In this document: positions 51,649 to 60,159 of the stretch, in pieces
Numbering within the stretch: position 1 is the first letter of the stretch
Layout of the letters: each line of letters opens with the position of its first letter
Assembly: GCF_947495995.1 (NCBI RefSeq)
Contig: NZ_CANMAX010000004.1
Location: 186,001-250,000 of the forward strand
Reading direction: 5' to 3'
DNA from: an uncultured Tenacibaculum sp.
Lineage (GTDB): Bacteria; Bacteroidota; Bacteroidia; Flavobacteriales; Flavobacteriaceae
DNA length: 64,000 nt
Program-made: the position numbers and the translations under genes
Notes under the pieces: model-generated
The model's database searches: none
The model's input: the letters and a program-made list of their open reading frames with translations, nothing else
What the model was told of the DNA's origin: nothing

Positions 51649-53072
51649 TATATAATTTCTTTAATTAATGAATCATCATCGTTTAACGATTTGAATAGTT
51701 TACGTTTAAAAGTGCCTTTTTTATTTAATAGTTGAATAGCCATTTTATCAATAGCTATTGAAGTTAATACAGTCTGAATATAAGCCTCTATTAAGTCATC
51801 TAAGCCAATACCTAAGTTGTTAAACTCTTTTCTTTCCATTAATAATAGCCTGTTTGTATCTGAGCCCCAATCACCATTTTCTTTTTTGAAAGATAAGTTT
51901 GTACCTAAAATATCCCATGAAGCTTTTCCGTCTTGTAATGTATCCTTTAAAGGAGCTTTAGCTCGTCTAGAGTAAATAGAAATTGGTTTGTAACCTTCTT
52001 TAGTAGCGTGAATCATCATTCTAAAGTCTAAAACATAAGATTGTCCTTTTTGATTTGGAACAGTTCCTACATGATAGTATTTTCCTTCAGAAGTGGTAGA
52101 ACTCCAATTGTAATTACCTACTAAACTTTGAACAATGAATTTATTATAATCGAAATCCATTTTCATAAAATCTTCTAATTCTTGTTCATTAACTATAGTA
52201 AAAACTCCTTGTCCTGCATTACTATATGGTGTTTTCACAACGGCTTTTCCGCCTAAATTCTCAACCCATAATGGTATTTCATTTTTATTAACATCCCAAA
52301 TTGTATGTGGAGTAATAATTTTAAGGTTTTTATGTTGTAATTCTGAATTGTAAAATGAATATGCTTTAGAGGCAATTAATTTATTTCTTCCACCAGCTAA
52401 ACAAACAATAGTAGGATTAATAATTTTAGTTTTTGAAGAAATTGGTAATCGGTTCCAAGGTTTTTGAGTTAAGTATCTAAAAACTAAATCTAATTGTATC
52501 CATTCGTCACCAACTTTTAATTGAATATAGTCAGTAGAGATATTAACATGACTTTTATCTAAATCATTATAAAAAGGAACAAGGTAAACCTTCTTATTTA
52601 ACATGTCAGCCATTGCATGTGCATAACCAGAAGCTTCCATATAGTTTTTGTCATAAATAACAGCTACAGCATTATTTATTTTCTTTTTTAATAAAGGTTT
52701 TATGGTATGTTCCATGAATTTTCTATAACCACCTTGTTCTTTAAATTCATTTAAAAGTGGCATAGATTTTTGTCCAGAAGGACAAGAGTTGTTTTCTATA
52801 ATTACCATTTGTCTTTTTCCTTTTTCAGTAGTTACATGAAGTAAATCTGCACCAGATAAATGGTAATATTTAGGTTTGTAGTTTAAAATCTCTTTTAGAT
52901 CATCACTATTTACTTTAGGATTTAAATGGCAATAACGTTTTACTATTCTATCATTGGTTAAGTTTAAAAAATAACTTACCATAGGATGAATAGTTGCATT
53001 AAGAGATTTTTCATACCAATGATTTTCAGGTTCAAAGGTATGAGGTGCTATAATTTCTGTATGTTTAATCAC
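51648..53072 (-). CDS. ATP-grasp domain protein, possible amide ligase
   Basis: The protein has 474 residues with no signal peptide. The ATP-grasp hallmarks are GGKAVVKTPYSNAGQGVFTI (Lys280 and glycine loop 284-290), KFIVQSLVGNYNWSS and VLDFRMMIHATKEGYKPI. The N-terminal part (VIIENNSCPSGQKSMPLL; NAVAVIYDK) is unlike RimK. The family has no assigned substrate that I know. It is translationally coupled to an aspartoacylase-type hydrolase and lies downstream of the polyamine operon, so an amine or amino-acid substrate is plausible but unproven. Confidence 0.75.
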   Translation of the reverse strand: MIKHTEIIAPHTFEPENHWYEKSLNATIHPMVSYFLNLTNDRIVKRYCHLNPKVNSDDLKEILNYKPKYYHLSGADLLHVTTEKGKRQMVIIENNSCPSGQKSMPLLNEFKEQGGYRKFMEHTIKPLLKKKINNAVAVIYDKNYMEASGYAHAMADMLNKKVYLVPFYNDLDKSHVNISTDYIQLKVGDEWIQLDLVFRYLTQKPWNRLPISSKTKIINPTIVCLAGGRNKLIASKAYSFYNSELQHKNLKIITPHTIWDVNKNEIPLWVENLGGKAVVKTPYSNAGQGVFTIVNEQELEDFMKMDFDYNKFIVQSLVGNYNWSSTTSEGKYYHVGTVPNQKGQSYVLDFRMMIHATKEGYKPISIYSRRAKAPLKDTLQDGKASWDILGTNLSFKKENGDWGSDTNRLLLMERKEFNNLGIGLDDLIEAYIQTVLTSIAIDKMAIQLLNKKGTFKRKLFKSLNDDDSLIKEII

Positions 53073-53132
53073 GAATTGAAAAAAATGTTTTTATTTTAAA
53101 TTTCAGTAATTATATGTTTTCATGTTAGAAGA

Positions 53133-53179
53133 AAATTAAAATCAATTCAACAGTGAGAAAGGTGAACTGATTTTAATTT
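53133..53179 (-). terminator. Long hairpin between the VOC and ATP-grasp genes
   Basis: AAATTAAAATCA (53133-53144) pairs with TGATTTTAATTT (53168-53179); after one mismatch TTCA/TGAA extends the stem. On the minus strand it ends in a weak TTTTC tract, so it may be a leaky terminator of the polyamine operon or a leader structure of the ATP-grasp gene. Confidence 0.45.
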
Positions 53180-53198
53180 AAAATAAGTTTACTAACAA

Positions 53199-53612
53199 TT
53201 ACATGAAAATTTCATCAGACCTTTTAAAGGTTTTAAATTCGATGTAATAACCATTAGGATCTTTAACTATGAATGTATCATGTTCTCCGTTTTGATCTTC
53301 GAAAAAAGTTTTCTTAATGATGGTATCATAAGACCATTGTCTATTTACTGTATCATAAGTATTATCCCAAGTTTCATTATCTAAAACCACTCCAAAATGA
53401 AAAGAAGGTAACTGTTCACTATCTAAAGAGTAGAAAGGAAATTGAAAATCAAATTTTTCTATGAGTACAAATGTAACTTGATGACCAAATAAATTAATAT
53501 CAACCCAATTGTTAGTTTTTCTACCTATTTTTAAATCTAATTGATCACGATAATAGCTGATGGTTTCTTCAATATTTTTACAGGGAAGAGATATGTGAAA
53601 AGATGTATTCAT
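53199..53612 (-). CDS. VOC family (glyoxalase-like) protein
   Basis: A 137-residue cytoplasmic protein with two babab modules: FHISLPCKNIEETISYYRDQLDLKIGRK and FHFGVVLDN...FFEDQNGEHDTFIVKDPNGYYIEFKTF. Metal-site positions are plausible (His7, Glu in YIEF). VOC proteins include glyoxalases, dioxygenases and resistance proteins, so the reaction is open. It is the last gene of the polyamine run, 2 bp after the small gene at 53615. Confidence 0.85.
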   Translation of the reverse strand: MNTSFHISLPCKNIEETISYYRDQLDLKIGRKTNNWVDINLFGHQVTFVLIEKFDFQFPFYSLDSEQLPSFHFGVVLDNETWDNTYDTVNRQWSYDTIIKKTFFEDQNGEHDTFIVKDPNGYYIEFKTFKRSDEIFM

Positions 53613-53614
53613 AG

Positions 53615-53875
53615 TTATATTAATTTTAAATCTTCAAGTTTTAGTACAACGAAATCTTCATCATCAAGATCATCTATAATTTCTGTATAAATGATTTCAA
53701 ATTTTCGTCCTTTACATTTATCTGATTTTAAATCGAATTCTACAAGAATCATTTTATTAATTTCATCAAAATCAATAATATCATTATCCTCTAGTACAAA
53801 AGTATAATCACCGTTTTTGTAACCAGCGTATACACCAGTAACAATCATGCTACTTTCTGCTCTGTAATAATTCAT
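53615..53875 (-). CDS. Small acidic hypothetical protein in the polyamine operon
   Basis: The 86-residue protein (MNYYRAESSMIVTGVYAGYKNGDYTFVLEDNDIIDFDEIN...) is predicted beta-rich and very acidic, with no signal peptide. No family was recognised. It lies between another small acidic gene (53891) and the VOC gene with gaps of 2-15 bp, so it is co-transcribed with the polyamine enzymes. The acidic nature could suit amine binding, but this is speculative. Confidence 0.7.
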   Translation of the reverse strand: MNYYRAESSMIVTGVYAGYKNGDYTFVLEDNDIIDFDEINKMILVEFDLKSDKCKGRKFEIIYTEIIDDLDDEDFVVLKLEDLKLI

Positions 53876-53890
53876 AATTAAAGTTTTAAA

Positions 53891-54163
53891 TTAGAAATTG
53901 TTGTCTGTATAATCGTCAAGATTATTTTCATCAAAAGAATTTTCATCTTCCATGTAATCATCCATAGTTTTTTCAAGCTTTCTACTAATTTTTACTAAAT
54001 AAATAGTATCATCAGTTCTTACTTCTACAGCACTAATGGTTTCTCCTTTCGAATTTTGAAAAGAAATAATATCATCGTAATTATATCCGTCAGGATACTT
54101 TTCTATTAACAAGTCTAATATATTCGCTGTTAATTTTTCGTAATCAACTATTATTCGTTTCAT
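53891..54163 (-). CDS. Small acidic hypothetical protein in the polyamine operon
   Basis: A 90-residue protein (MKRIIVDYEKLTANILDLLIEKYPDGYNYDDIISFQNSKGE...) whose last 25 residues are mostly Asp, Glu and Asn. There is no signal peptide. It starts 5 bp after the deoxyhypusine-synthase-like gene. Small proteins of this look occur next to this enzyme in related bacteria as far as I recall, but I assign no function. Confidence 0.72.
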   Translation of the reverse strand: MKRIIVDYEKLTANILDLLIEKYPDGYNYDDIISFQNSKGETISAVEVRTDDTIYLVKISRKLEKTMDDYMEDENSFDENNLDDYTDNNF

Positions 54164-54168
54164 AAGAA

Positions 54169-55149
54169 TTACATTTTTAATAAATAAGCAAATATTAATG
54201 GTGCCACAATTGTAGCGTCACTTTCAATAATAAATTTAGGAGTATCGATATCTAGTTTTCCCCAAGTAATTTTTTCATTAGGAACAGCTCCAGAATAAGA
54301 ACCATAACTTGTTGTTGAATCTGAAATTTGACAGAAATAACTCCAGAAAGGTGTGTCTTCTCGTTCTAAGTCTTGATAAAGCATTGGTACTACGCAAATA
54401 GGAAAATCACCTGCTATTCCACCACCTATTTGAAAAAATCCTATTCCATTTTTAGAATTTTCTGTATACCAATCAGCTAAAAATGTCATGTATTCAATAC
54501 CAGATTTCATTGTAGAAGCTTTAAGTTCACCTTTAACCACATATGAAGCAAAAATGTTTCCCATAGTTGAATCTTCCCAACCAGGAACTACCATTGGTAA
54601 ATTTTTTTGAGCAGCTGCATACATCCATGAATCTTTAATATCTATTTCATAATGTTCTTCTAAAACTCCTGATAGTAAAAGTTTGTACATGAATTCGTGA
54701 GGAAAATATCGTTCACCTTCTTCTTCTGCTTCTTTCCATATTTTGAAAATATGCTTTTGTAATCTTCTAAAGGCCTCCTCTTCTGGAATACAAGTATCAG
54801 TTACACGATTTAAACCTTTTAACAATAAATCCCATTCATCTTGTGGTGTTAAATCTCTATAATTAGGAACACGTTTATAATGCGAATGAGCAACTAAATT
54901 CATAATGTCTTCTTCAAGGTTGGCACCAGTACAAGAGATGATATGAACTTTATCTTGACGAATAATTTCTGCAAAGATTTTACCTAATTCAGCTGTACTC
55001 ATAGCTCCAGCTAACGAGACTAACATTTTAGATCCATCCTCTAACTGTTTTTCATAAGCTTTTGCTGCATCAACTAGAGCTGCAGCATTGAAATGAAGAA
55101 AGTATTTTTCTATGAATTCAGATACCGGATGTGTATTAGTATTCATCAT
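54169..55149 (-). CDS. Deoxyhypusine-synthase-like enzyme, probable homospermidine synthase
   Basis: The protein has 326 residues. The DHS fold is seen in MLVSLAGAMSTAELGKIFAEIIRQ, VHIISCTGANLEEDIMNLVAHSHY (NAD site), FFQIGGGIAGDFPICVVP and SYSGAVPNEKITWGKLDI with the catalytic Lys298 of the WGK motif. Bacteria lack eIF5A; bacterial DHS-like enzymes are known to make sym-homospermidine from putrescine. The gene overlaps the agmatinase gene by 14 bp, which fits a putrescine-using step. Flavobacteriaceae are reported to contain homospermidine as a main polyamine. Confidence 0.85.
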   Translation of the reverse strand: MMNTNTHPVSEFIEKYFLHFNAAALVDAAKAYEKQLEDGSKMLVSLAGAMSTAELGKIFAEIIRQDKVHIISCTGANLEEDIMNLVAHSHYKRVPNYRDLTPQDEWDLLLKGLNRVTDTCIPEEEAFRRLQKHIFKIWKEAEEEGERYFPHEFMYKLLLSGVLEEHYEIDIKDSWMYAAAQKNLPMVVPGWEDSTMGNIFASYVVKGELKASTMKSGIEYMTFLADWYTENSKNGIGFFQIGGGIAGDFPICVVPMLYQDLEREDTPFWSYFCQISDSTTSYGSYSGAVPNEKITWGKLDIDTPKFIIESDATIVAPLIFAYLLKM

Positions 55150-56083
55150 TATCTTTAAATTTAGTTAGTTTGTTAAAAGGTGATTGGTTGTCATTTTTTT
55201 CGTTAAAATTCTCTTCTTCTACTTCTTCAGTAGATTTGAATTTATAACTCAGCATTTTGTAGTATAATTTAGCAGCTAAAAAATCAGAAGATTTCTCTTT
55301 CTCATTAGGGCAGAGTTCTACAATATCAAACCCTACCACATTTTTTTCTTCAAATACTTTACGAAGAAATTCTAAAGTTTCATACCAAAATAAACCTCCA
55401 GGTTCAGGAGTTCCAGTGCTTGGCATAATTGAAGGATCTATAGCATCTAAATCAAAAGTGATAAAAATATTTCCAGTAAGTTGCTCTAAAACATCATCCA
55501 TCCAGTATTCATTGATAGCCATTTCATGAGCAAAAAAGACTTTATCTCTATTCATTACTCGTGTTTCAGAAATATCCATACTGCGTATTCCAACTTGAAC
55601 TAAATTTGTATTTTGATTTGCTTCGTAAACAGCACAGGCATGATTACAAGAACTACCTTCATATTCTTTGCGTAAATCTGCATGTGCATCTATATGCAAT
55701 ACAGTTAAATTATTAAAACATTCATTAAAGGCTCTTATTGAACCAATTGAAATTGAATGTTCACCTCCGAAAAGAGTAACAAATTTGTTTTTATTTATAT
55801 ATTTTTTCGTGATTTGGTGTACTTCCTCAACCATAGTTTCTGGAGAAGAATTTTCTAATATGGGGTCAGTTAAATAAATTCCTTCTTTATATACTTCACT
55901 ATTGGTTTCGATGTCGTATAATTCCATATTTTCAGAAGCTTGTAAAAAAGCTTCAGGGCCTCTATCAGCTCCTTTTTGCCATGTACTAGTTCCGTCGTAA
56001 GGAACAGGTATTAAAACTATTTTTGAAGTTTCTAATTTTCCATATTTTTCAGGAATACCAGCGTAAGTTCTATTCGTTTTCAT
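55136..56083 (-). CDS. speB: Agmatinase
   Basis: The protein has 315 residues. Manganese ligands: His109 (FGGEHS), Asp132/His134/Asp136 (HIDAHADLR) and Asp211/Asp213 (DLDAIDPSIMP, then GTPEPGG). It hydrolyses agmatine to putrescine and urea. A charged C-terminal extension of about 30 residues (VEEENFNEKNDNQSPF...) is unusual. It overlaps both neighbours by 14 bp, so arginine decarboxylase, agmatinase and the DHS-like enzyme are translationally coupled. Confidence 0.93.
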   Translation of the reverse strand: MKTNRTYAGIPEKYGKLETSKIVLIPVPYDGTSTWQKGADRGPEAFLQASENMELYDIETNSEVYKEGIYLTDPILENSSPETMVEEVHQITKKYINKNKFVTLFGGEHSISIGSIRAFNECFNNLTVLHIDAHADLRKEYEGSSCNHACAVYEANQNTNLVQVGIRSMDISETRVMNRDKVFFAHEMAINEYWMDDVLEQLTGNIFITFDLDAIDPSIMPSTGTPEPGGLFWYETLEFLRKVFEEKNVVGFDIVELCPNEKEKSSDFLAAKLYYKMLSYKFKSTEEVEEENFNEKNDNQSPFNKLTKFKDNDEY

Positions 56084-57470
56084 ATCCTAAAATTGATAGT
56101 AATTCTGTACTTTTTTGTTGTTCTTTAAATAATTGAGTTATAATTTCTCCGTTTTGATTTTTAGTTATCAAAATATGTTTTGGGTGTGGAATTAAACAGT
56201 GCTGTAAACCACCAAATCCACCAATAGATTCTTGATAGGCACCTGTGTTAAAAAAACCAATGTATAAGGGATTGTTTTTTTCGTATTCAGGTAAATAAAT
56301 AGCATTTACATGTTGTTCAGAATTATAATAATCATCACTATCACATGTAAGACCTCCCAGTAAAACGCGCTCATAATTATGGTTCCATTTATTTACAGGA
56401 AGCATTATAAAACGTTTGTTAATTGCCCAACTATCAGGTAAAGTTGTAATGAAAGAGGAGTTTATCATATTCCATTTTTCTCTATCATTTTGTTTTTTTT
56501 GATATAAAACTTCATACAATGCTCCACCACTTTCTCCAACAGTAAAGCTTCCAAATTCTGTAAAAATGTTAGGAGTATCAACACCTTCTTCATCACAAGC
56601 AGTTTTAATTTGATTGACAATTTCTTCAATCATATATTGGTAATCGTACTCAAAAGCTAATGAATTCTTAATAGGAAAACCTCCACCAATATTTAAACTG
56701 TTTAGTGAGGGACATACTTTTTTTAATTGTGTATATACTTTTAAACATTTCAATAATTCATTCCAGTAATATGAATTGTCTTTTATTCCTGTATTTATGA
56801 AAAAGTGAAGCATTTTTAAGGCTACTTGAGGGTTGTTAGCTATTTTTTTTTCATAAAAAGAAACAATGTTTTTATAACCAATACCTAGACGACTCGTATA
56901 AAATTCGAATTTAGGTTCTTCTTCAGAAGCTATTCTAATTCCTATATTTAATTTACTTTTTGTTTCATCTAAAAGTAGATTCAATTCTTCATAATTATCA
57001 ATGATAGGAATACAGTTTTTATGACCTCCTTCGATAAGGTTAACAATATTAGCTATGTATTGATCCCTTTTAAAGCCATTACATAAAACAAAGGCACTAT
57101 CTTTTAGTTTTCCTTGTTTTTTTAGTGATTTAACAATGTCGATATCAAAAGCAGATGAAGTTTCTATATGAATATCATTTAACAAAGCTTCTTCTAAAAC
57201 ATATCGAAAATGTGAGCTTTTGGTGCAATACGAATAATTATAACTACCCTTATAATTAAGTTTTTCAATAGCATTATTAAACCATTTTTGAGCTTTAATA
57301 ATATTCTCTGAGATTTTAGGTAGATACGTGAATTTTAATGGAGTTCCATATTGTTTAATTAACTCCATTAGATTAATGTCATGAAAAAATAATTCTTCAT
57401 GTTTTGTATGAAATTCCTCTTGAGGAAAGTCAAAAGTTTGTTCAATTAAATCTTTATATTTAGTATTCAT
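56070..57470 (-). CDS. speA: Arginine decarboxylase (PLP, alanine-racemase fold)
   Basis: The 466-residue protein is shorter than E. coli SpeA (658 aa) but of the usual Bacteroidota length. The PLP Lys is probably Lys84 (YNYSYCTKSSHF); LNIGGGFPIKNSL provides the phosphate-binding glycines, and TCDSDDYY the active-site Cys region. It decarboxylates arginine to agmatine. It is the first gene of the operon ADC-agmatinase-DHS-like-two small genes-VOC. A leader of about 260 nt with hairpins precedes it. Confidence 0.9.
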   Translation of the reverse strand: MNTKYKDLIEQTFDFPQEEFHTKHEELFFHDINLMELIKQYGTPLKFTYLPKISENIIKAQKWFNNAIEKLNYKGSYNYSYCTKSSHFRYVLEEALLNDIHIETSSAFDIDIVKSLKKQGKLKDSAFVLCNGFKRDQYIANIVNLIEGGHKNCIPIIDNYEELNLLLDETKSKLNIGIRIASEEEPKFEFYTSRLGIGYKNIVSFYEKKIANNPQVALKMLHFFINTGIKDNSYYWNELLKCLKVYTQLKKVCPSLNSLNIGGGFPIKNSLAFEYDYQYMIEEIVNQIKTACDEEGVDTPNIFTEFGSFTVGESGGALYEVLYQKKQNDREKWNMINSSFITTLPDSWAINKRFIMLPVNKWNHNYERVLLGGLTCDSDDYYNSEQHVNAIYLPEYEKNNPLYIGFFNTGAYQESIGGFGGLQHCLIPHPKHILITKNQNGEIITQLFKEQQKSTELLSILGYENE

Positions 57471-57506
57471 TTAATTTCAATTAAAATTATAGACAACAAA
57501 CCCTTT

Positions 57507-57745
57507 AGCTATCTAATAGCTTGATTTGATATAACCAAAATTGAAATTGCGTAACTAAACTATAAGCTCTAAATACACACCTCGTAAACGAAGATTTTGA
57601 AGTATGTTTAAAATAAGTTCGGAAGAAACCTTAATTTTTTCGTTGTGTTTCCCAAACACTAAACAACCTTTTATCTTCCTTAAAAAGTTGTTTACGAAAC
57701 AAGTAAAACTTAACATTTTATTTTACCATGGGTAAATCAAATATA
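57507..57745 (-). promoter_or_regulatory. Long leader and candidate promoter of the polyamine operon
   Basis: In the 480-bp gene-free stretch 57471-57950 a -7 box TATATTTG lies on the minus strand at 57738-57745, giving a leader of about 260 nt to the ADC gene. The leader can form a hairpin at 57661-57693 (AAACAAC / GTTGTTT, with four further A-T pairs after one mismatch) and another at 57507-57521 (AGCTAT-CTA-ATAGCT). No known riboswitch was recognised. The remaining stretch toward 57950 shows nothing clear. Confidence 0.35.
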
Positions 57746-57950
57746 GTTTTTTTTTTTATTCGCCGATAAATTTTGAAAAAATTAAAATAAGAAATTGAAA
57801 TTATTAACACAGTTTTAAATTAAGTTTTGATTATGAGGTGATTATAGTTGGCAACTTTTATCATCAAAATCATATTTCACTGAAAACAGGGTAGCAAACT
57901 AAATTACTCTGATTTATTATTGTAGCATTAAATATAATCTACGTCAATTC

Positions 57951-58784
57951 ATGAGTTATTTTATAAAAGTCAATTGTTTAGGTGAGGGAGATTCTTCTCA
58001 TTCAGAAGAGATAACAATTGTTAAGGCAAATCAGAATAAAGATTTAGTAGTTGAAGATTTAAAAACAATTTTATCTTCAATTAATGCAACTTTATTGTCA
58101 TTCAAAGAAAATGATGAACTTTATGAATTCAATTATATATTAAAAATAGTATATAATGACGAAATGGTAATGCAAGTAATTGAGGGAGAATATGCATTGT
58201 TTCAAGAAGTAGTAAAGCATGAAGAACTTTTTGATGAAACCATATCTTATATTAATACAGCAGCAAAAGGAAGATATAATAACAGAATATGGGAAGACAG
58301 TGAAACACCTTTAGGAAATGGAGCGATATTAAATTTTGTAGAAAAAGATATTAGATACATTGATACTTATATTGATTTTCTCCGAACTTGTGATCTAGAC
58401 CATGAAGTGTCTCAATGGGGAGATATTAGTACTATTATTACAAGCTATAAATGGAAAAAGGAAACATGTAAGCTAGCTGTTGGTAGACTTATGAGTTGTA
58501 GTGGTCAGCATGGAAAAGAACAATTTGAAATTTTTTTAGAAGAAGGATTAACAGATTATATTTCAGAGAATAAATCCACTTTTTTGACATTATTTGTGGA
58601 AGAAACTACATATAGTTTATATCATAACAATTATTACTATAATTATTTAGAAGCACCAAAAACTGAGTTTGTAGAAGATGTTTTAGAAAGTATTACCATA
58701 GTTACCGATATTCTTGAAGATGAAGATATCGAATTTTATAAACAAGAGTTGACAAGATTATGGCTCAAACATAGAGCTAATTAA
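57951..58784 (+). CDS. Hypothetical protein (277 aa)
   Basis: An acidic soluble protein without signal peptide (MSYFIKVNCLGEGDSSHSEE...). The N-terminal 100 residues look beta-rich, the C-terminal half helical. Local motifs such as GRYNNRIWEDSETPLGNGAIL and SCSGQHGKEQFEIFLEEGL are not known to me. It is a single gene with a clear terminator, divergent from the polyamine operon. It has no recognised family and no inferred function. Confidence 0.7.
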   Translation: MSYFIKVNCLGEGDSSHSEEITIVKANQNKDLVVEDLKTILSSINATLLSFKENDELYEFNYILKIVYNDEMVMQVIEGEYALFQEVVKHEELFDETISYINTAAKGRYNNRIWEDSETPLGNGAILNFVEKDIRYIDTYIDFLRTCDLDHEVSQWGDISTIITSYKWKKETCKLAVGRLMSCSGQHGKEQFEIFLEEGLTDYISENKSTFLTLFVEETTYSLYHNNYYYNYLEAPKTEFVEDVLESITIVTDILEDEDIEFYKQELTRLWLKHRAN

Positions 58785-58843
58785 TGTTTTAGAAATTAAA
58801 TTAAAAGCTTGTTCATTTATTTAGCTTCTTAGCTTATTATAGT

Positions 58844-58874
58844 AAAACCTCAGTGTAAAAACTGAGGTTTTTTT
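58844..58874. terminator. Intrinsic terminator
   Basis: AAAACCTCAGT (58844-58854) pairs with ACTGAGGTTTT (58861-58871), followed by T. It lies between convergent genes ending at 58784 and 58884. Confidence 0.87.
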
Positions 58875-58883
58875 ATTGAAAAA

Positions 58884-59240
58884 TTAGATATAAAGTATCT
58901 TGTGAAAAGACATATATGATAAAGTCAATACTAAAAATAATATCAGAAGTAATAGACTTATAAATATTGAATCTCGATGGGCTATGTGAGCAACGAATGC
59001 TGTGATTAAGAATAATCCGGTTCCTACGTAACTCCATTCTTTAAGGAATATTGGTAGATTAGGAATTATAAGTCCAAAAGCAGCTATAGTCTTTAAAACA
59101 GCTAATTGTATTCTGAAAAAATCTGGAAATCCAAGAGATTTTATACCTTCAATAGTAGTACTACTAAAAATATAACTGTATGAACTAAGTAAAAGGAAAA
59201 CAGAAATTAATGCAGTGCTAATCCAATATAAAATATTCAT
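58884..59240 (-). CDS. DoxX-like membrane protein
   Basis: A 118-residue protein with four membrane helices and the DoxX pattern (STTIEGIKSLGFPDFFRIQLAVLKTIAAFGLI; AHIAHRD). DoxX-like proteins are linked to redox or quinone metabolism. It lies 1 bp after the SDR gene and is the last gene of the TetR-SDR-DoxX unit. Confidence 0.85.
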   Translation of the reverse strand: MNILYWISTALISVFLLLSSYSYIFSSTTIEGIKSLGFPDFFRIQLAVLKTIAAFGLIIPNLPIFLKEWSYVGTGLFLITAFVAHIAHRDSIFISLLLLILFLVLTLSYMSFHKILYI

Positions 59241-59241
59241 T

Positions 59242-60105
59242 TTACAAGAAAAAAGATTGTACTTGATTTACCAATTTTGTTCCGTCAGGATCTCCTACAG
59301 TTTTTAAATGCCCTAATTTTTCTGCCCATTCAGAAGTACGAATACGAATTGGTGGATTTTCAGATAAGGCTACTTTTAAAACAACTTCAGCAACTTCTTT
59401 TCCAGTTTGATAAGGAGATGCTTCTCCATCACCAGCTCTATTTTGCGCTCCACTTATATATTTTTGAAAAATAGGAGCATAATCACCTGTAGCTAGTTCA
59501 CCTTGTTCATTTTGAGTTTTTTCTACAGCATTAGACATAAATTCTGTTGTAATTCCTCCAGGTTCAACTAAAGAAAATTGAATACCAAATGCAGGAGTTA
59601 AATAACTAGCCAAAGCTTCAGTAAAGCCTTCAACAGCAAATTTAGCTCCACAATATAATTCATTAAAAGGTTGACCAACTAAACCGCCAATAGAAGTAAT
59701 ATTAATAATATGTCCGCTTTGTTGTTTTCTCATTTGAGGAATAACAGCTTTAGATGTACGAATTACTCCAGTATAATTAACATCGGTAACCCAATCTATC
59801 TCGTCTTGTGAAGCATGTTCTAAAGTTTTAGCAAAACCAGCACCAGCGTTATTTAGCAGAATATCAAGTTTACCATCTTTATTGATAATAGTTTGAACAG
59901 TGTTTATTATAGAATCGTTTTTAGTTACATCTAATTCAAGTATTTCTATGGATAAATTTCGAACTTTAATTTCTTTTTGTAAAGAGTCACTTTTATTCAA
60001 GTTACGCATTGTTGCATAAACTTTAAAGTTATTTTCAGCAAATAATAATGCAGCTTCAAAACCAACTCCGGTTGATGTTCCTGTAATTAAAATGTTTTTT
60101 TTCAT
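59242..60105 (-). CDS. Short-chain dehydrogenase/reductase
   Basis: The protein has 287 residues. Cofactor motif TGTSTGVG (8-15), NNAG (85-88) and the catalytic Ser138, Tyr151 and Lys155 (YCGAK) are intact. It is a classical SDR; the substrate is unknown, perhaps an aldehyde or ketone controlled by the TetR upstream. An imperfect copy of the TetR operator-like palindrome lies at 60125-60142, just before its start. Confidence 0.93.
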   Translation of the reverse strand: MKKNILITGTSTGVGFEAALLFAENNFKVYATMRNLNKSDSLQKEIKVRNLSIEILELDVTKNDSIINTVQTIINKDGKLDILLNNAGAGFAKTLEHASQDEIDWVTDVNYTGVIRTSKAVIPQMRKQQSGHIINITSIGGLVGQPFNELYCGAKFAVEGFTEALASYLTPAFGIQFSLVEPGGITTEFMSNAVEKTQNEQGELATGDYAPIFQKYISGAQNRAGDGEASPYQTGKEVAEVVLKVALSENPPIRIRTSEWAEKLGHLKTVGDPDGTKLVNQVQSFFL

Positions 60106-60124
60106 GAGTGTTTGTTTTTTTTGG

Positions 60125-60142
60125 ATAGAATATTCATTCCAA
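60125..60142. promoter_or_regulatory. Imperfect TetR operator-like repeat (site 2)
   Basis: ATAGAATATTCATTCCAA matches 15 of 18 positions of the perfect palindrome at 60725-60742. It lies between the TetR stop and the SDR start. Confidence 0.45.
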
Positions 60143-60159
60143 TTTTAAATTAAATTTTT

